DNA of 64,000 nt from Streptomyces sp. NRRL F-5122 (GTDB lineage: Bacteria > Actinomycetota > Actinomycetes > Streptomycetales > Streptomycetaceae), in contig NZ_LMWH01000116.1 of assembly GCF_001507435.1 (NCBI RefSeq), positions 355,137 through 419,136 of the forward strand, given 5' to 3'. The notes beneath the pieces were generated by a model that was not told where the DNA came from, did no database searches, and saw only the letters and a program-made list of their open reading frames with translations. Shown here one piece after another: positions 42,576 through 50,975 of this stretch. The first letter of the stretch is position 1. The number at the start of each line of letters is the position of its first letter. Both the position numbers and the translations under genes were made by a program.

Positions 42576-43082
42576 GTGTCCGTTTCCACTGTGACCGCTC
42601 GTCATCTGGCCGCTGCCGCTGTCGCGGCGGTGGCCGTCGCCGGGGCGGTCGTGCCGCCGGCATCCGCGGCCGACCACGGCCCGCGTTCGTACGCACCGCG
42701 CGTCGAGATCAGTGATGTGCAGTTCGACGCCCGCGGCCGGGGAGACCGCTTCGGCCGCTCCCTGAACAGGGAGTGGGTCGAGATCACCAACACCGGCAGC
42801 CGGTCGGCGAACCTGGACGGCTGGACGCTGTCCGACGAGGACGGACGCACCTACACCTTCCACCACTACCGCCTGAGGAGCCACGCGGCCGTCCGTGTCC
42901 ACACAGGCTTCGGCCGGGACAGCCGGACCGACCTCTACCAGGACCGCCGGCGCGCGGTGTGGGCGGGCCGCTCCGGCATCGCCGTTCTGCGCAACGACCA
43001 CGGCCGGTACATCGACGCCGTCACCTGGAACGGTGAGCGCCACCGCGAAGGCGGTCACCACCTCCACCACCAGGTCCGCTAG
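42576..43082 (+). CDS. Secreted lamin-tail-domain (LTD) protein
   Basis: A 168-residue exported protein. The signal peptide is SVSTVTARHLAAAAVAAVAV through VVPPASAADHG (about 32 residues, cleavage after ASA). The mature part is a single lamin-tail domain: VEISDVQFDARG, NREWVEITNTGSRSANLDGW, TLSDEDGRTYTFHHYRLRSH, DAVTWNGERHREGGHHL. LTD domains are beta-sandwiches found on secreted nucleases or as stand-alone surface proteins; no catalytic domain is attached here. ACAGGAG precedes the GTG start. The His-rich C-terminus (HHLHHQVR) could bind metal. Confidence 0.9.
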   Translation: MSVSTVTARHLAAAAVAAVAVAGAVVPPASAADHGPRSYAPRVEISDVQFDARGRGDRFGRSLNREWVEITNTGSRSANLDGWTLSDEDGRTYTFHHYRLRSHAAVRVHTGFGRDSRTDLYQDRRRAVWAGRSGIAVLRNDHGRYIDAVTWNGERHREGGHHLHHQVR

Positions 43083-43129
43083 CGACGGCATGTCGGAGAC
43101 CGCCGCGGCGTCGCATCGGCCCACACCCG

Positions 43130-43163
43130 GCGGCGCGTCGGCCCTCGCGGGCGGACGCGCCGC
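43130..43163. terminator. Hairpin terminator between convergent genes
   Basis: A 10-bp perfect inverted repeat (GCGGCGCGTC and GACGCGCCGC, 14-base loop) lies between the LTD gene (ends 43082) and the SDR gene (ends 43179). Confidence 0.7.
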
Positions 43164-43178
43164 GGACGGGGGGAGCCG

Positions 43179-43973
43179 TCACGGCAGGATGGAGTCCACA
43201 TAACCTCCGTCGACACGCAGTGCGCCCCCGGTGGTGGCCGAGGCCTGCTCGGAGCTGAGGTAGACGACCATATGGGCGATCTCCTCCGGCTCGATCAGCC
43301 GCTGGAGCAGGGACTGGGGCCGGTGCTCGCGCATGAAGGCTCGCTGGGCCTCGTCCCAGGGCAGCTCACGGTCGACCAGTTCGTAGACGAAGTCCTCGAC
43401 GCCTCCCGTGTGCGTCGGACCCGCGATGACCGAGTTCACGGTGACGCCGGTGCCCGCCGCCTGCTTCGCGAACCCCCGGCTCACGGCCAACAGGGCCGTC
43501 TTGGACATGCCGTAGTGAATCATCTCGGCGGGGATGACGACGGCGGAGTCGCTGGCGATGTACTGGACGCGCCCCCAGCCGCGTTCCGTCATGCCCGGCA
43601 GATACAACCGGGTCAGCCGCACCGCGGCCAGGACGTTCACCTCGAAATAGCGCCGCCATTCGGCATCGGTGATCTCCAGGGGAGCCCTCGCTTCGAAGAC
43701 ACCGAGGTTGTTGACGAGAACGTCCACTCGCGGCAGGAGTTCGACGACTCGCCGCGCGCCCTCTTCGGTGCTCACGTCCGCGGCGACCGGCACCACATCG
43801 GCACGGGGCACCTCCCGCGCCATGCGGGCGACGCTGTCCTCCACGCGCCCCGCGTCACGTCCGTTGACTCCCACGCGGGCCCCGGCACGGGCCAGTTCCA
43901 CGGCGATCGCCGCGCCGATTCCCTGTGTGGAGCCGGTGACCAACGCCGTACGGCCCGTCAGATCGATCTGCAT
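43179..43973 (-). CDS. Classical short-chain dehydrogenase/reductase
   Basis: A 264-residue classical SDR. Cofactor loop ALVTGSTQGIGAAIAVELAR; NGRDAGRVED suggests NADP(H); DVLVNNLGVFEARAP; catalytic Ser in YIASDSAVV, Tyr and Lys in IHYGMSKTALL. The loop VIAGPTHTGGVEDFVYELVD is longer than usual and shapes the substrate pocket. The C-terminus VDGGYVDSILP is typical. The enzyme is separate from the downstream-located MoxR operon on the same strand (222 bases between). Substrate unknown. Confidence 0.92.
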   Translation of the reverse strand: MQIDLTGRTALVTGSTQGIGAAIAVELARAGARVGVNGRDAGRVEDSVARMAREVPRADVVPVAADVSTEEGARRVVELLPRVDVLVNNLGVFEARAPLEITDAEWRRYFEVNVLAAVRLTRLYLPGMTERGWGRVQYIASDSAVVIPAEMIHYGMSKTALLAVSRGFAKQAAGTGVTVNSVIAGPTHTGGVEDFVYELVDRELPWDEAQRAFMREHRPQSLLQRLIEPEEIAHMVVYLSSEQASATTGGALRVDGGYVDSILP

Positions 43974-44160
43974 CTCGTCACTGCCCTTTCGTGTGCGTGC
44001 ACCGCTCCGGTACCCCTGAGACCGCCCCGGCACATGGGACGCGCGGCTCGGACCCTCGAATGGCCGGTGGCTGCCGCCCTCGGCGGCTGGTTCGCGGCAT
44101 TCACACCGTCGTAGGCCGGCCGTCCCCCGGCTGACGGGGGATCCGTGCCACTTCCCCGGT

Positions 44161-44196
44161 GAAGCCCCGAGTCGGGTTGAAGTCCCGAGCCGGGTC
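44161..44196. repeat. Tandem 18-bp direct repeat
   Basis: GAAGCCCCGAGTCGGGTT (44161-44178) and GAAGTCCCGAGCCGGGTC (44179-44196) are adjacent near-copies (15 of 18 bases same), each containing a small palindrome. They end at the stop codon of the VWA gene, so the region may be a terminator. Confidence 0.5.
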
Positions 44197-45451
44197 ACCA
44201 AGAACCGCCGGCCGAGCCGATGACCACCACCCGGGCCCAGTCGGGTGGTGTGTCCGGCACGTAGTCGGGATCGTCCTCGTTCCAGGAGGACACCTGCCGC
44301 CCGGCGAAGAGGCCGACGACCGTACGGCACGGCGGCCTGGTGTCCGGCCAAGGCGTCTGGCCGTCGGTGAGGACCACGACGACATCCGGTGGGGGCTGTG
44401 CCCGGAGCGCCTTGGTGAAGCCCGAGCGAAGGTCCGTGCCTCCACCCCCCACCAGCGGTATCCCCTCGGCACTGCACAGTGGGTGCGCGACACGCGCCGC
44501 CGCATCGCACGACACCACGGTGACCAGGTCCCGACGGCCGCCCACGGCACGGGAGATGGCGGCCACCTCCAGGAGCGCGCTGCCCAGCTCGGTGTCACTG
44601 ACCGACCCGGAGGTGTCGATGACCACGCAGACCCGGGGCGGCCTGCGGCGCAGGCTCGGCAGAACCGCGCCGGCCACAGCCGGCGAGCGGCGCGACGGCC
44701 GGCCGTACGAGTAGTCCTCGCCCGCACCCGCGCCGGAGGTCGCCGAACGGATCGCCGCGCCCAGCAGCTCGCGCCAAGGCTGCGGTGGGTGGAAGGCTTC
44801 CTCCGCCCAACGCCGCCATCCCTTGGGGGTGTTGCCCGGCCGGGCGGTGATGCCCTGCGCCACCCGGAACCTGACCAGGTCCCGTTCCTGGTCGCTGAGT
44901 CCTTCCGCGCCGTCCGGTCCCAGATCCCATTCCCGTTCCAGTCCGTCGGCGCCACTGCCGCAGTCCAGCCAGGCCATGCTCTGTGTGTGCGGCCCGAGCC
45001 GGAACCGGCGCAGGTACTCCTCCATGAGCCGGCCCTCGGTCAGCCCCAACGTCCCGGGCACTACCGCGCCCTTGGGCCGGGCGAGCCCGTCGCCGTAGAC
45101 GTCGTCGTTGATCTCGCAGTCCGCGGCGATGTTCATCCGCAGCCGTTCTCCGGGGCCGGTGAGCCCGTGCTCCCCGGCGAACCGGTCACTACGCCCGTGA
45201 TGGTCGCGCAGCAGATGCGACACCTCGTGCACCCACACCCCGGCGAGTTCCTCCACCGGAGTGCGGTCCACGAACGCCGGTGAGACATAACATCGCCAGT
45301 ACCGGTCGACCGCCATCGTCGGCACCGACCGTGACTCCACGGTGTGCAGGGCGAACAGGGCGGTCGCCAGGTAGGGCCGGACGCGGGCGGCATGCAGCCG
45401 GGCGGCGAAGAGCTTGTCGAGGTCCAGCGCCCCCGATGCGACCGGACTCAC
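44195..45451 (-). CDS. VWA-like protein with metallopeptidase-type domain (DUF2201)
   Basis: A 418-residue protein with two domains. Residues about 10-150 are the DUF2201_N putative metallopeptidase: GVWVHEVSHLLRDHH (HEXXH-like, His75/Glu76/His79) and, further on, MNIAADCEINDDVYG. Residues about 270-418 are a VWA-like domain with a MIDAS-type DTSGS (279-283), then SCDAAARV, GGGGTDLRSG and VVVVLTDGQTPW. VWA proteins of this kind pair with MoxR ATPases to mount metal-dependent assembly or quality control; the catalytic status of the metallopeptidase site is not tested. The GTG start overlaps the MoxR stop (GTGA), so they are coupled. Confidence 0.93.
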   Translation of the reverse strand: MSPVASGALDLDKLFAARLHAARVRPYLATALFALHTVESRSVPTMAVDRYWRCYVSPAFVDRTPVEELAGVWVHEVSHLLRDHHGRSDRFAGEHGLTGPGERLRMNIAADCEINDDVYGDGLARPKGAVVPGTLGLTEGRLMEEYLRRFRLGPHTQSMAWLDCGSGADGLEREWDLGPDGAEGLSDQERDLVRFRVAQGITARPGNTPKGWRRWAEEAFHPPQPWRELLGAAIRSATSGAGAGEDYSYGRPSRRSPAVAGAVLPSLRRRPPRVCVVIDTSGSVSDTELGSALLEVAAISRAVGGRRDLVTVVSCDAAARVAHPLCSAEGIPLVGGGGTDLRSGFTKALRAQPPPDVVVVLTDGQTPWPDTRPPCRTVVGLFAGRQVSSWNEDDPDYVPDTPPDWARVVVIGSAGGSW

Positions 45452-46710
45452 CGTCCCGCCTTCGTGGCGGCCGCGGTCCTGGCGGCCGCCGCGTCGGCCC
45501 GCCGGGACAGGGACACCACCGAGGTGAGCCGCTCGATCGACGCGGGAACGTCCCAGTCCTCGCGGCGCAGCGAGGCGAGTGTGCTCGCGGGGACCACCAC
45601 CAGGTCAGGCGCTCCGGTCCGCGTCGCCCGGACCAGCAGCGCCCACGCCGCGTCCCAACGAGCCCTCTCCGGGCGCCTGCGGACCGCCTCGACGACACCG
45701 TCGAGCACGGCTTGGCGCAGATCCCCCCGTTCGGGCAGAGCGGCGCCCTCCGGGTCGGCGAGCAGTGACTCGGGGTCGGGGAGGTCCATCCGGTCCATGG
45801 CCGCCAGCAACTCCAGTCCCGGGCCGTCCCCCACTGTGCCCCTGACCAGCAGCGAGAGGACTTCCCGCGAGGAGCCGGCGGCGGTCGCGAAGGCGATCAG
45901 GCCAAGGGCCATCTCCCAGCTGCGGGGGGACGGCCAGGCACCGCCCCGGCGGGCCTCACTGCTCGGCAGCCGGTGCACGAGTCCGGGGCGGGCGGAGAGG
46001 AGCCCGCACACCGCACGGCGGGCGAAGTCCACCGCGTCCGGCAGCGCGCCCGGGTCGAGCAGCGGCAGCGTGGCCCGGGGCCATGTCCCGCCCAGGCCGC
46101 GGATCACCACATCGTGGTAGTGGGTCCACTGGAGGTGGACGAACCTGTTGGCCAGGGGCGGGCTCAGTTCCCAGCCGTCGGCCGCAGAGGAACGCGGGTT
46201 CGCCGCAGCCACGATGCGGACACCGGGAGGCAGTTGCAGTGCGCCGATCCGCCGTTCCAGGACAAGGCGGAGCAGGGCGGCCTGAACGGCCGGTGGCGCG
46301 GTGGACAACTCGTCGAGGAACAGCAGCCCCTTGCCGGCCCGGACCAGGCGAACGGCCCAGTCGGGCGGAGCCATGGGGACACCCTGCCGCGCGGGATCGG
46401 CGCCGACGACGGGCAGCCCCGAGAAGTCGGACGGTTCGTGCACACTGGCGATCACCGTGGTCAGTGGAAGCCGCAGGGCCGTGGAGAGTTGTGTCAGGGC
46501 CGCGGTCTTGCCGATCCCCGGCTGGCCCCACAGCAGTACGGGCAGATCGGCGGCCACGGCCAGGGTGAGGGCCTCCAGTTGTGTGTCGGGACGTGGTTCG
46601 GTGGTCGACTCCCGCAGCAGGGCCAGCAGTGCGTCGGCGACATCGAGCCGGGAGACGTGGGCGGAGTGGGTGGGGGTGCCGGCCGGAGCGGCCTGGGTGT
46701 GCATGGGCAT
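45448..46710 (-). CDS. MoxR-type AAA+ ATPase
   Basis: A 420-residue AAA+ ATPase of the MoxR/AAA_5 group. Walker A is GQPGIGKT (62-69), Walker B GLLFLDE (127-133), and the sensor-1 region is VRIVAAANPRSSAADGW. The C-terminal third is a helical lid with several charged helices (EMALGLIAFATAAGSSREVL). It lies between the 466-aa gene and the VWA/metallopeptidase gene; the three read in one direction. The first Met (46710) or Met at 46704 may be the start. It is expected to remodel the VWA partner or a shared substrate. Confidence 0.94.
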   Translation of the reverse strand: MPMHTQAAPAGTPTHSAHVSRLDVADALLALLRESTTEPRPDTQLEALTLAVAADLPVLLWGQPGIGKTAALTQLSTALRLPLTTVIASVHEPSDFSGLPVVGADPARQGVPMAPPDWAVRLVRAGKGLLFLDELSTAPPAVQAALLRLVLERRIGALQLPPGVRIVAAANPRSSAADGWELSPPLANRFVHLQWTHYHDVVIRGLGGTWPRATLPLLDPGALPDAVDFARRAVCGLLSARPGLVHRLPSSEARRGGAWPSPRSWEMALGLIAFATAAGSSREVLSLLVRGTVGDGPGLELLAAMDRMDLPDPESLLADPEGAALPERGDLRQAVLDGVVEAVRRRPERARWDAAWALLVRATRTGAPDLVVVPASTLASLRREDWDVPASIERLTSVVSLSRRADAAAARTAAATKAGR

Positions 46711-46775
46711 GTTCGATCACCTATGTGTTCGTCGTGAGTGAGGGAATGCGCGCGTGCGGGGACCGGGACCCCGGC

Positions 46776-48176
46776 TCAGCGGGAGGTCGCGTGGCGCCGG
46801 CGAGGGCGGCGGTCGTGGGGACGGGGACGCCCCGGGTTGATACGCCCTGGCCCGGGCCCGGCGAGTCCCGCCCTGAACAGTCCGTAGGTGATCCGCCGGA
46901 GCGCGGCGGCCTCCAACGCGTCGCGCAGAGACCCGCTGCGCAGCACCGCATCGGGCCCCAAAAGGCCTTCGACGACAGCCAGCGCACCCGAGACGTCGCC
47001 GTGGTCGAGGCGTTCGCGGACGTCTGTCAGGCAGTCGGGACGACGGTGTGCCTCGTCGATGGCCCGGAGACACGGAAGCGAAGCACCGGCCAGCGCGGCC
47101 AGGAGTTCCTCCCGCCGGATCTCGTCCGGGTCGTGGTCGAGCGCGGAGAGCCTCCCGTCCACCAACCCGATCCGGTGCAGGGCTCCGCGGCACTCGACGA
47201 GGCGCGGTTGCCCCGCCCGGTTCGGAACCCGGGACGGATCGGACGGTGACCAGCCCGGAACCAGTGCCGCGGCGACCAGCGGGTGCAGACGATCGGGCTC
47301 TATCAATCCGGCGCGCATCAGTTCCAGGTCGGGGAGCACCCAGGTGGCAGCATCGGGCAGCACCGGCAACGCGGATGCGCCCCGGACCGTGGATGCCGCC
47401 GCGATGCGCAACACGGACGGTCCGTCGCCGGCCGCGTCCGCCGCGAGGTGGAGGACCAGCCGGTGCCCGCCTCCCAGGCGGACCCGGACGCCCCCGGTTC
47501 GCCGTCCCTCCGCTTGGAGCAGGATCCCCGCCTCGGCCGCCCATCGGTCGATGGCACAACGCCGCCCGGGCGGCACCAGCCCGAGCGGATCCGGGTCCTC
47601 CTCGGGGCGGCCGTCGATGGGCGGTCGGTCGGCTCCCGACCGCAGGCGCAACTCGTCGGTCCTGCGCGCGTCCCACAGATGTCGGTGCAGGTCGAGACGG
47701 TAGCGCGGACTGGGACGGGCATGGGGATGTGGGCAGTCGGCCGCCGCGGAGGCGGATCCGACCCACAGCGCGAGGCTGATCCGCTGGCCCGCGTCCGCCC
47801 AGGCCGGCGGCGTCCGGACCACGAGGTGCACAGGGCTCCCGCCTTCGGTCGCGGGCTCGTATCGAGCCAGAGCGACGGTCAGGCCGGGGCGCAGCAATCC
47901 GTCGGGAGCGATCCTCGGCAGATGCCAGCGCAGCAGGTCGGGTGCCAGATGGCGGAGGTCGTCCCGGATGCGGGCGGTCAGTTCCCGGCCGTGGGTACGT
48001 GCCATGGAACGCAGATCGAGATCGACGTCGATGTGTGCCGCGGCACACGCACCGGCCCAGTCCCCGACGCGCCGGCGGAGACCGGCAGTCTCGATCATGG
48101 AGGGCGGCACGGCGAACTCACGCACACGCAGCCAGAAGGAAAGGCGTGGATCCTCGTACGCGGTCTCGGTGAGCAT
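46776..48176 (-). CDS. Conserved unknown protein, first gene of the MoxR/VWA operon
   Basis: A 466-residue protein with no recognisable fold or motif. It opens MLTETAYEDPRLSFWLRVRE and has no signal or membrane span. There is a helical N-terminal region (residues 1-120), a central Arg/Trp-rich region (YRLDLHRHLWDARRTDELRL) and a C-terminal Leu/Ala helix-rich part (EELLAALAGASLPCLRAIDE, DALEAAALRRITYGLFRAGL). The last 25 residues are basic and low complexity. It lies 65 bases before the MoxR gene on the same strand. It is probably the client or specificity subunit of the ATPase; this is inference from position. Confidence 0.75.
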   Translation of the reverse strand: MLTETAYEDPRLSFWLRVREFAVPPSMIETAGLRRRVGDWAGACAAAHIDVDLDLRSMARTHGRELTARIRDDLRHLAPDLLRWHLPRIAPDGLLRPGLTVALARYEPATEGGSPVHLVVRTPPAWADAGQRISLALWVGSASAAADCPHPHARPSPRYRLDLHRHLWDARRTDELRLRSGADRPPIDGRPEEDPDPLGLVPPGRRCAIDRWAAEAGILLQAEGRRTGGVRVRLGGGHRLVLHLAADAAGDGPSVLRIAAASTVRGASALPVLPDAATWVLPDLELMRAGLIEPDRLHPLVAAALVPGWSPSDPSRVPNRAGQPRLVECRGALHRIGLVDGRLSALDHDPDEIRREELLAALAGASLPCLRAIDEAHRRPDCLTDVRERLDHGDVSGALAVVEGLLGPDAVLRSGSLRDALEAAALRRITYGLFRAGLAGPGPGRINPGRPRPHDRRPRRRHATSR

Positions 48177-48635
48177 CAGCGCTCACCTTCCGCGGACGGG
48201 ACCCCCCATCTGTCAACACAATGAGTTGTCATCGGCTGGAGAGTACCCGCGGTCGCCGTGCGCCGCCAGGTGATTTTCGGCGGGCGCCCTCGCCGTCTTC
48301 CCCGTCCCTGTCGCGGGCGCGGGTCGGCAGATGTACGGACGCAGTGCTGAACGTCCGCTTCCGTGCGCGGAGTTCGCCGTCGGTGGCGTCGACACGTGCT
48401 CAACCGGACGCGGCCTGGCGGCCGTACGGGCGGGCGCATGCGTCGTTCTGCCCAGGAGCGCGTGCGGGGCGGTGCATCCGCATGTCGCAGCGTGGGAGGT
48501 CGGCGTCACGTGCCTCCAAGCGAGGGCGGTCAAGGGGCTTGGCAGTGGGCCTCCTTACCCGACGGGTCATCGACCCCTCCGTGTTCGCATGCCACGATCG
48601 TCGCCGTACGGAGCCCGACCGACCGGAAGGACGCC
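48177..48635. other. 459-base divergent region with a palindrome
   Basis: No gene. An imperfect palindrome TGTCAAC-ACAATGA-GTTGTCA (48211-48231) lies 35 bases before the start of the 466-aa gene and contains TTGACA on the minus strand. It could be the operator/promoter of the MoxR operon. Confidence 0.5.
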
Positions 48636-48983
48636 ATGCCCGCCTACGCGATCGCGCATCTGCAGGAGGCATCCCCGCACCCGGAGATCGCCGAGTACAT
48701 CGAGCGCATCACCGCCACGTTCGAGCCGTTCGGCGGTCACTTCCTCGTGCACGCCACCCAGCACGAGGTGATGGAGGGCGACTGGCCCGGGCACATCGTG
48801 GTGATCGCCTTTCCCGACATGGACGAGGCACGGGCCTGGTGGGACTCGCCCGCATACCGCGCGATCGCGCCGCTGCGCTCGCGCCACATCGAGGGGGACA
48901 TCATCCTGGTCCCCGGCGTCCCCGAGGGCTATGACCCGGCCGTCACCGCGAGGGCGTTGCGCGAGTCCCTGTCGACTAGGTAA
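48636..48983 (+). CDS. DUF1330-family protein
   Basis: A 115-residue DUF1330 (ferredoxin-like dimeric) protein: MPAYAIAHLQEASPHPEIAE, HATQHEVMEGDWPGHIVVIA, FPDMDEARAWWDSPAYRAIA and SRHIEGDIILVPGVPEGYDP are family hallmarks. Members are small oligomeric proteins of unclear role, related in fold to ABM/EthD proteins. GGAAGG lies 5 bases before the ATG. It is followed by a terminator. Confidence 0.92.
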   Translation: MPAYAIAHLQEASPHPEIAEYIERITATFEPFGGHFLVHATQHEVMEGDWPGHIVVIAFPDMDEARAWWDSPAYRAIAPLRSRHIEGDIILVPGVPEGYDPAVTARALRESLSTR

Positions 48984-49019
48984 GCCGCCGGCCCGGCCCG
49001 TGTGTCGTGCATCGCGGCG

Positions 49020-49060
49020 GGCGGCTCCCTCCGACCGTCGGACGGCCCGAGGGAGCCGCC
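49020..49060. terminator. Bidirectional hairpin terminator
   Basis: GGCGGCTCCCTC (49020-49031) and GAGGGAGCCGCC (49049-49060), a 12-bp perfect stem, lie between the convergent DUF1330 gene (ends 48983) and the glycosidase gene (ends 49072). Confidence 0.8.
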
Positions 49061-49071
49061 GCAGCGCCGTG

Positions 49072-50691
49072 TCAGTGGGTGCGGCCGGGCAGGATCTGGA
49101 TGGTGCCGCCGACCGCCCGCTCGCCGGTGGCGTCCGACGGACGGTTGACGAGGGAACCGTTGACGGCCATCGCGGTGGAGCCGCCGCCGTCGAGGTTGAT
49201 GGCGTCGAGGGCGCCGAGCGAGCGCATGAAGGAGGCAGCCTCCCGCAGGGTGAAGCCTTCGCTGCCCCCGCTCTGACGGCCGTCCACCGTGGCCAGGATC
49301 AGCCGGCCCCTGGCGTCGACACCGGCCATCGTGCGCGGCTGACGGGCGTTCGCCCAGGCGTACCCGAAGGACAGGTCCTGCGGGTCGACCACACCCTCGG
49401 CCGCCGCGTCGATGCTGACGCGGCCGTGACTGACGAGCGTGGGGGCCGCGCTGACGATGCTGTCGTCGCGGTCGAGCACGACGCGCTTGCCCGCCGTGTC
49501 GCGGATGACCTCGTCCACGCCGACCCGCTGTCCGGGACGGGCGTGAGCGGTGAGCCAGTCCGCTGCCGAACCGATGCCCTGGAGCACCGTGCCGTGGGCC
49601 GGGACGGCACCGCCCCGGGAACCGGCCGACACCACGCGGCCGTGTGCGTCCAGCACGACCTGCGTGCCGGGACCGGTGGGCAGAGGTGCGCCGAACTCGC
49701 CGGTGAACAGCACCAGATCGTCGGCCGTGCGACAGGTGACGTCCTGCCAGGGCAGCTCGCTCGGGGTCGCTCCCGGACGCCCGCAGTCCCGGATGAGACC
49801 GGGAACACGGTTGATGCCCTGGGCCTGGTGGGCGGATCCGCCCGCGCGCACCGCGACGGTCGTCGTCAGGTCAGCGACGCGGACGTGACGACCGTTGTCC
49901 TTCAGGATCAGTGCCGCCCGCGACCCCGAGGCCATCGACTCGAGTTCACCGTGGTCGGCGCTGATGCCCGCCTGCGTTCCCTGGACTCCGTCGGCGTCGG
50001 AAGTGACGAAGAAGCCCGCGTTGACGCCTACCAGGGAGCCCAGTCCCGCGGCGACGGACGAAGTGGTCACGCGTCGCGCGACGTTCCCGTCATGGGTGCC
50101 CTCGACGGTGCCCCGGAACGTACGCGGATCGACGACCGCGACGTGCACGCTCTCCCGGTCGGCCGGCTGCTCGGCGTCGTAGCCCGTCCAGTCGACGGCG
50201 GTGTGGAAGCCCGCCGCGGTGATCGCCTGCGCGGCGCTCGCTGCCGCCGCCTGGGTGGCGTACGAGCCGACCTGCACCCGCAGGCCCATGACGCCGCGCG
50301 GGGTGTCGGCGTAGCCGGGCCAGCGCACCGTCTCCACCCGGGGTTCGAAACCGCCCGAGCGCAACCCGCTCGCGGTGGTGTCGGCCCAGGACCGCGTCCC
50401 GACCGCCGCCCAGGTCGCGGCGCCGCTGAGGCGACCGGTGGCCGGGGCCTGGACGGTGACCGTCCAGACCGGCGCGGCGTCGGCGTTCTCGATGGTGGCG
50501 CTGCGTACCTGCACGCCCGGAGCGACGGTCTGTGTCGTCCACGCGATCGCGTCCGTTGCCGGGGCGGCGGCGGAGCGGGGCGCGGCCTCCGCCGTCCCCC
50601 AGACGCCTCCCGAGGCGACGACGGCGCATACGGTGGCGGCGCCCAGCAGGACTCGTGCGCGCGCGGCAGACCGGCTGTGCTTGTGGCCCAT
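49072..50691 (-). CDS. Secreted phosphodiester glycosidase (NAGPA-like)
   Basis: A 539-residue exported protein. The signal peptide is ARARVLLGAATVCAVVASGG through GTAEAA (about 36 residues). A SPOR-like segment (GVMGLRVQVGSYATQAAAAS, then ITAAGFHTAVDWTGYDA) is embedded near residues 135-190 and may bind peptidoglycan. The C-terminal NAGPA domain has VGVNAGFFVTSDADG, DLVLFTGEFG and the family hallmark NLDGGGSTAMAVNGSLVN. NAGPA domains cleave sugar phosphodiester links; bacterial members act on wall or extracellular glycans. AGAGG is placed for the second of two ATGs (50691, alternative 50697). Confidence 0.9.
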   Translation of the reverse strand: MGHKHSRSAARARVLLGAATVCAVVASGGVWGTAEAAPRSAAAPATDAIAWTTQTVAPGVQVRSATIENADAAPVWTVTVQAPATGRLSGAATWAAVGTRSWADTTASGLRSGGFEPRVETVRWPGYADTPRGVMGLRVQVGSYATQAAAASAAQAITAAGFHTAVDWTGYDAEQPADRESVHVAVVDPRTFRGTVEGTHDGNVARRVTTSSVAAGLGSLVGVNAGFFVTSDADGVQGTQAGISADHGELESMASGSRAALILKDNGRHVRVADLTTTVAVRAGGSAHQAQGINRVPGLIRDCGRPGATPSELPWQDVTCRTADDLVLFTGEFGAPLPTGPGTQVVLDAHGRVVSAGSRGGAVPAHGTVLQGIGSAADWLTAHARPGQRVGVDEVIRDTAGKRVVLDRDDSIVSAAPTLVSHGRVSIDAAAEGVVDPQDLSFGYAWANARQPRTMAGVDARGRLILATVDGRQSGGSEGFTLREAASFMRSLGALDAINLDGGGSTAMAVNGSLVNRPSDATGERAVGGTIQILPGRTH

Positions 50692-50975
50692 GGCCATCCT
50701 CTCGTTCCCACGGCGTGTGGCCGCACGGGCCGAGCCCTTCAGGCCACCTCTTCCCCTTGATCACAACCGGCCGGCGGAGCGGCTTCCGTGCTCGGCAGTG
50801 ACGTCGCAGGGAACACTCGAAGAACAGATGTACGACCGTCCCGGGTGTCGCGCCGCACATCGACGCGGCCTGCGATCCCGGCACTCCACCGGGTGCCGAC
50901 CGGCCCGCCGCGGCTTCGGGGCGGACCTTCTCGATGCCGCTCGGCAGCCGTGGGCGACGGGTTATCGTGTGGGGC

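Noticed and set aside
44161..44196. Tandem 18-bp repeat as a CRISPR or att site
   Set aside because: Only two copies, at a gene end, with small internal palindromes; more likely a terminator or a local duplication.
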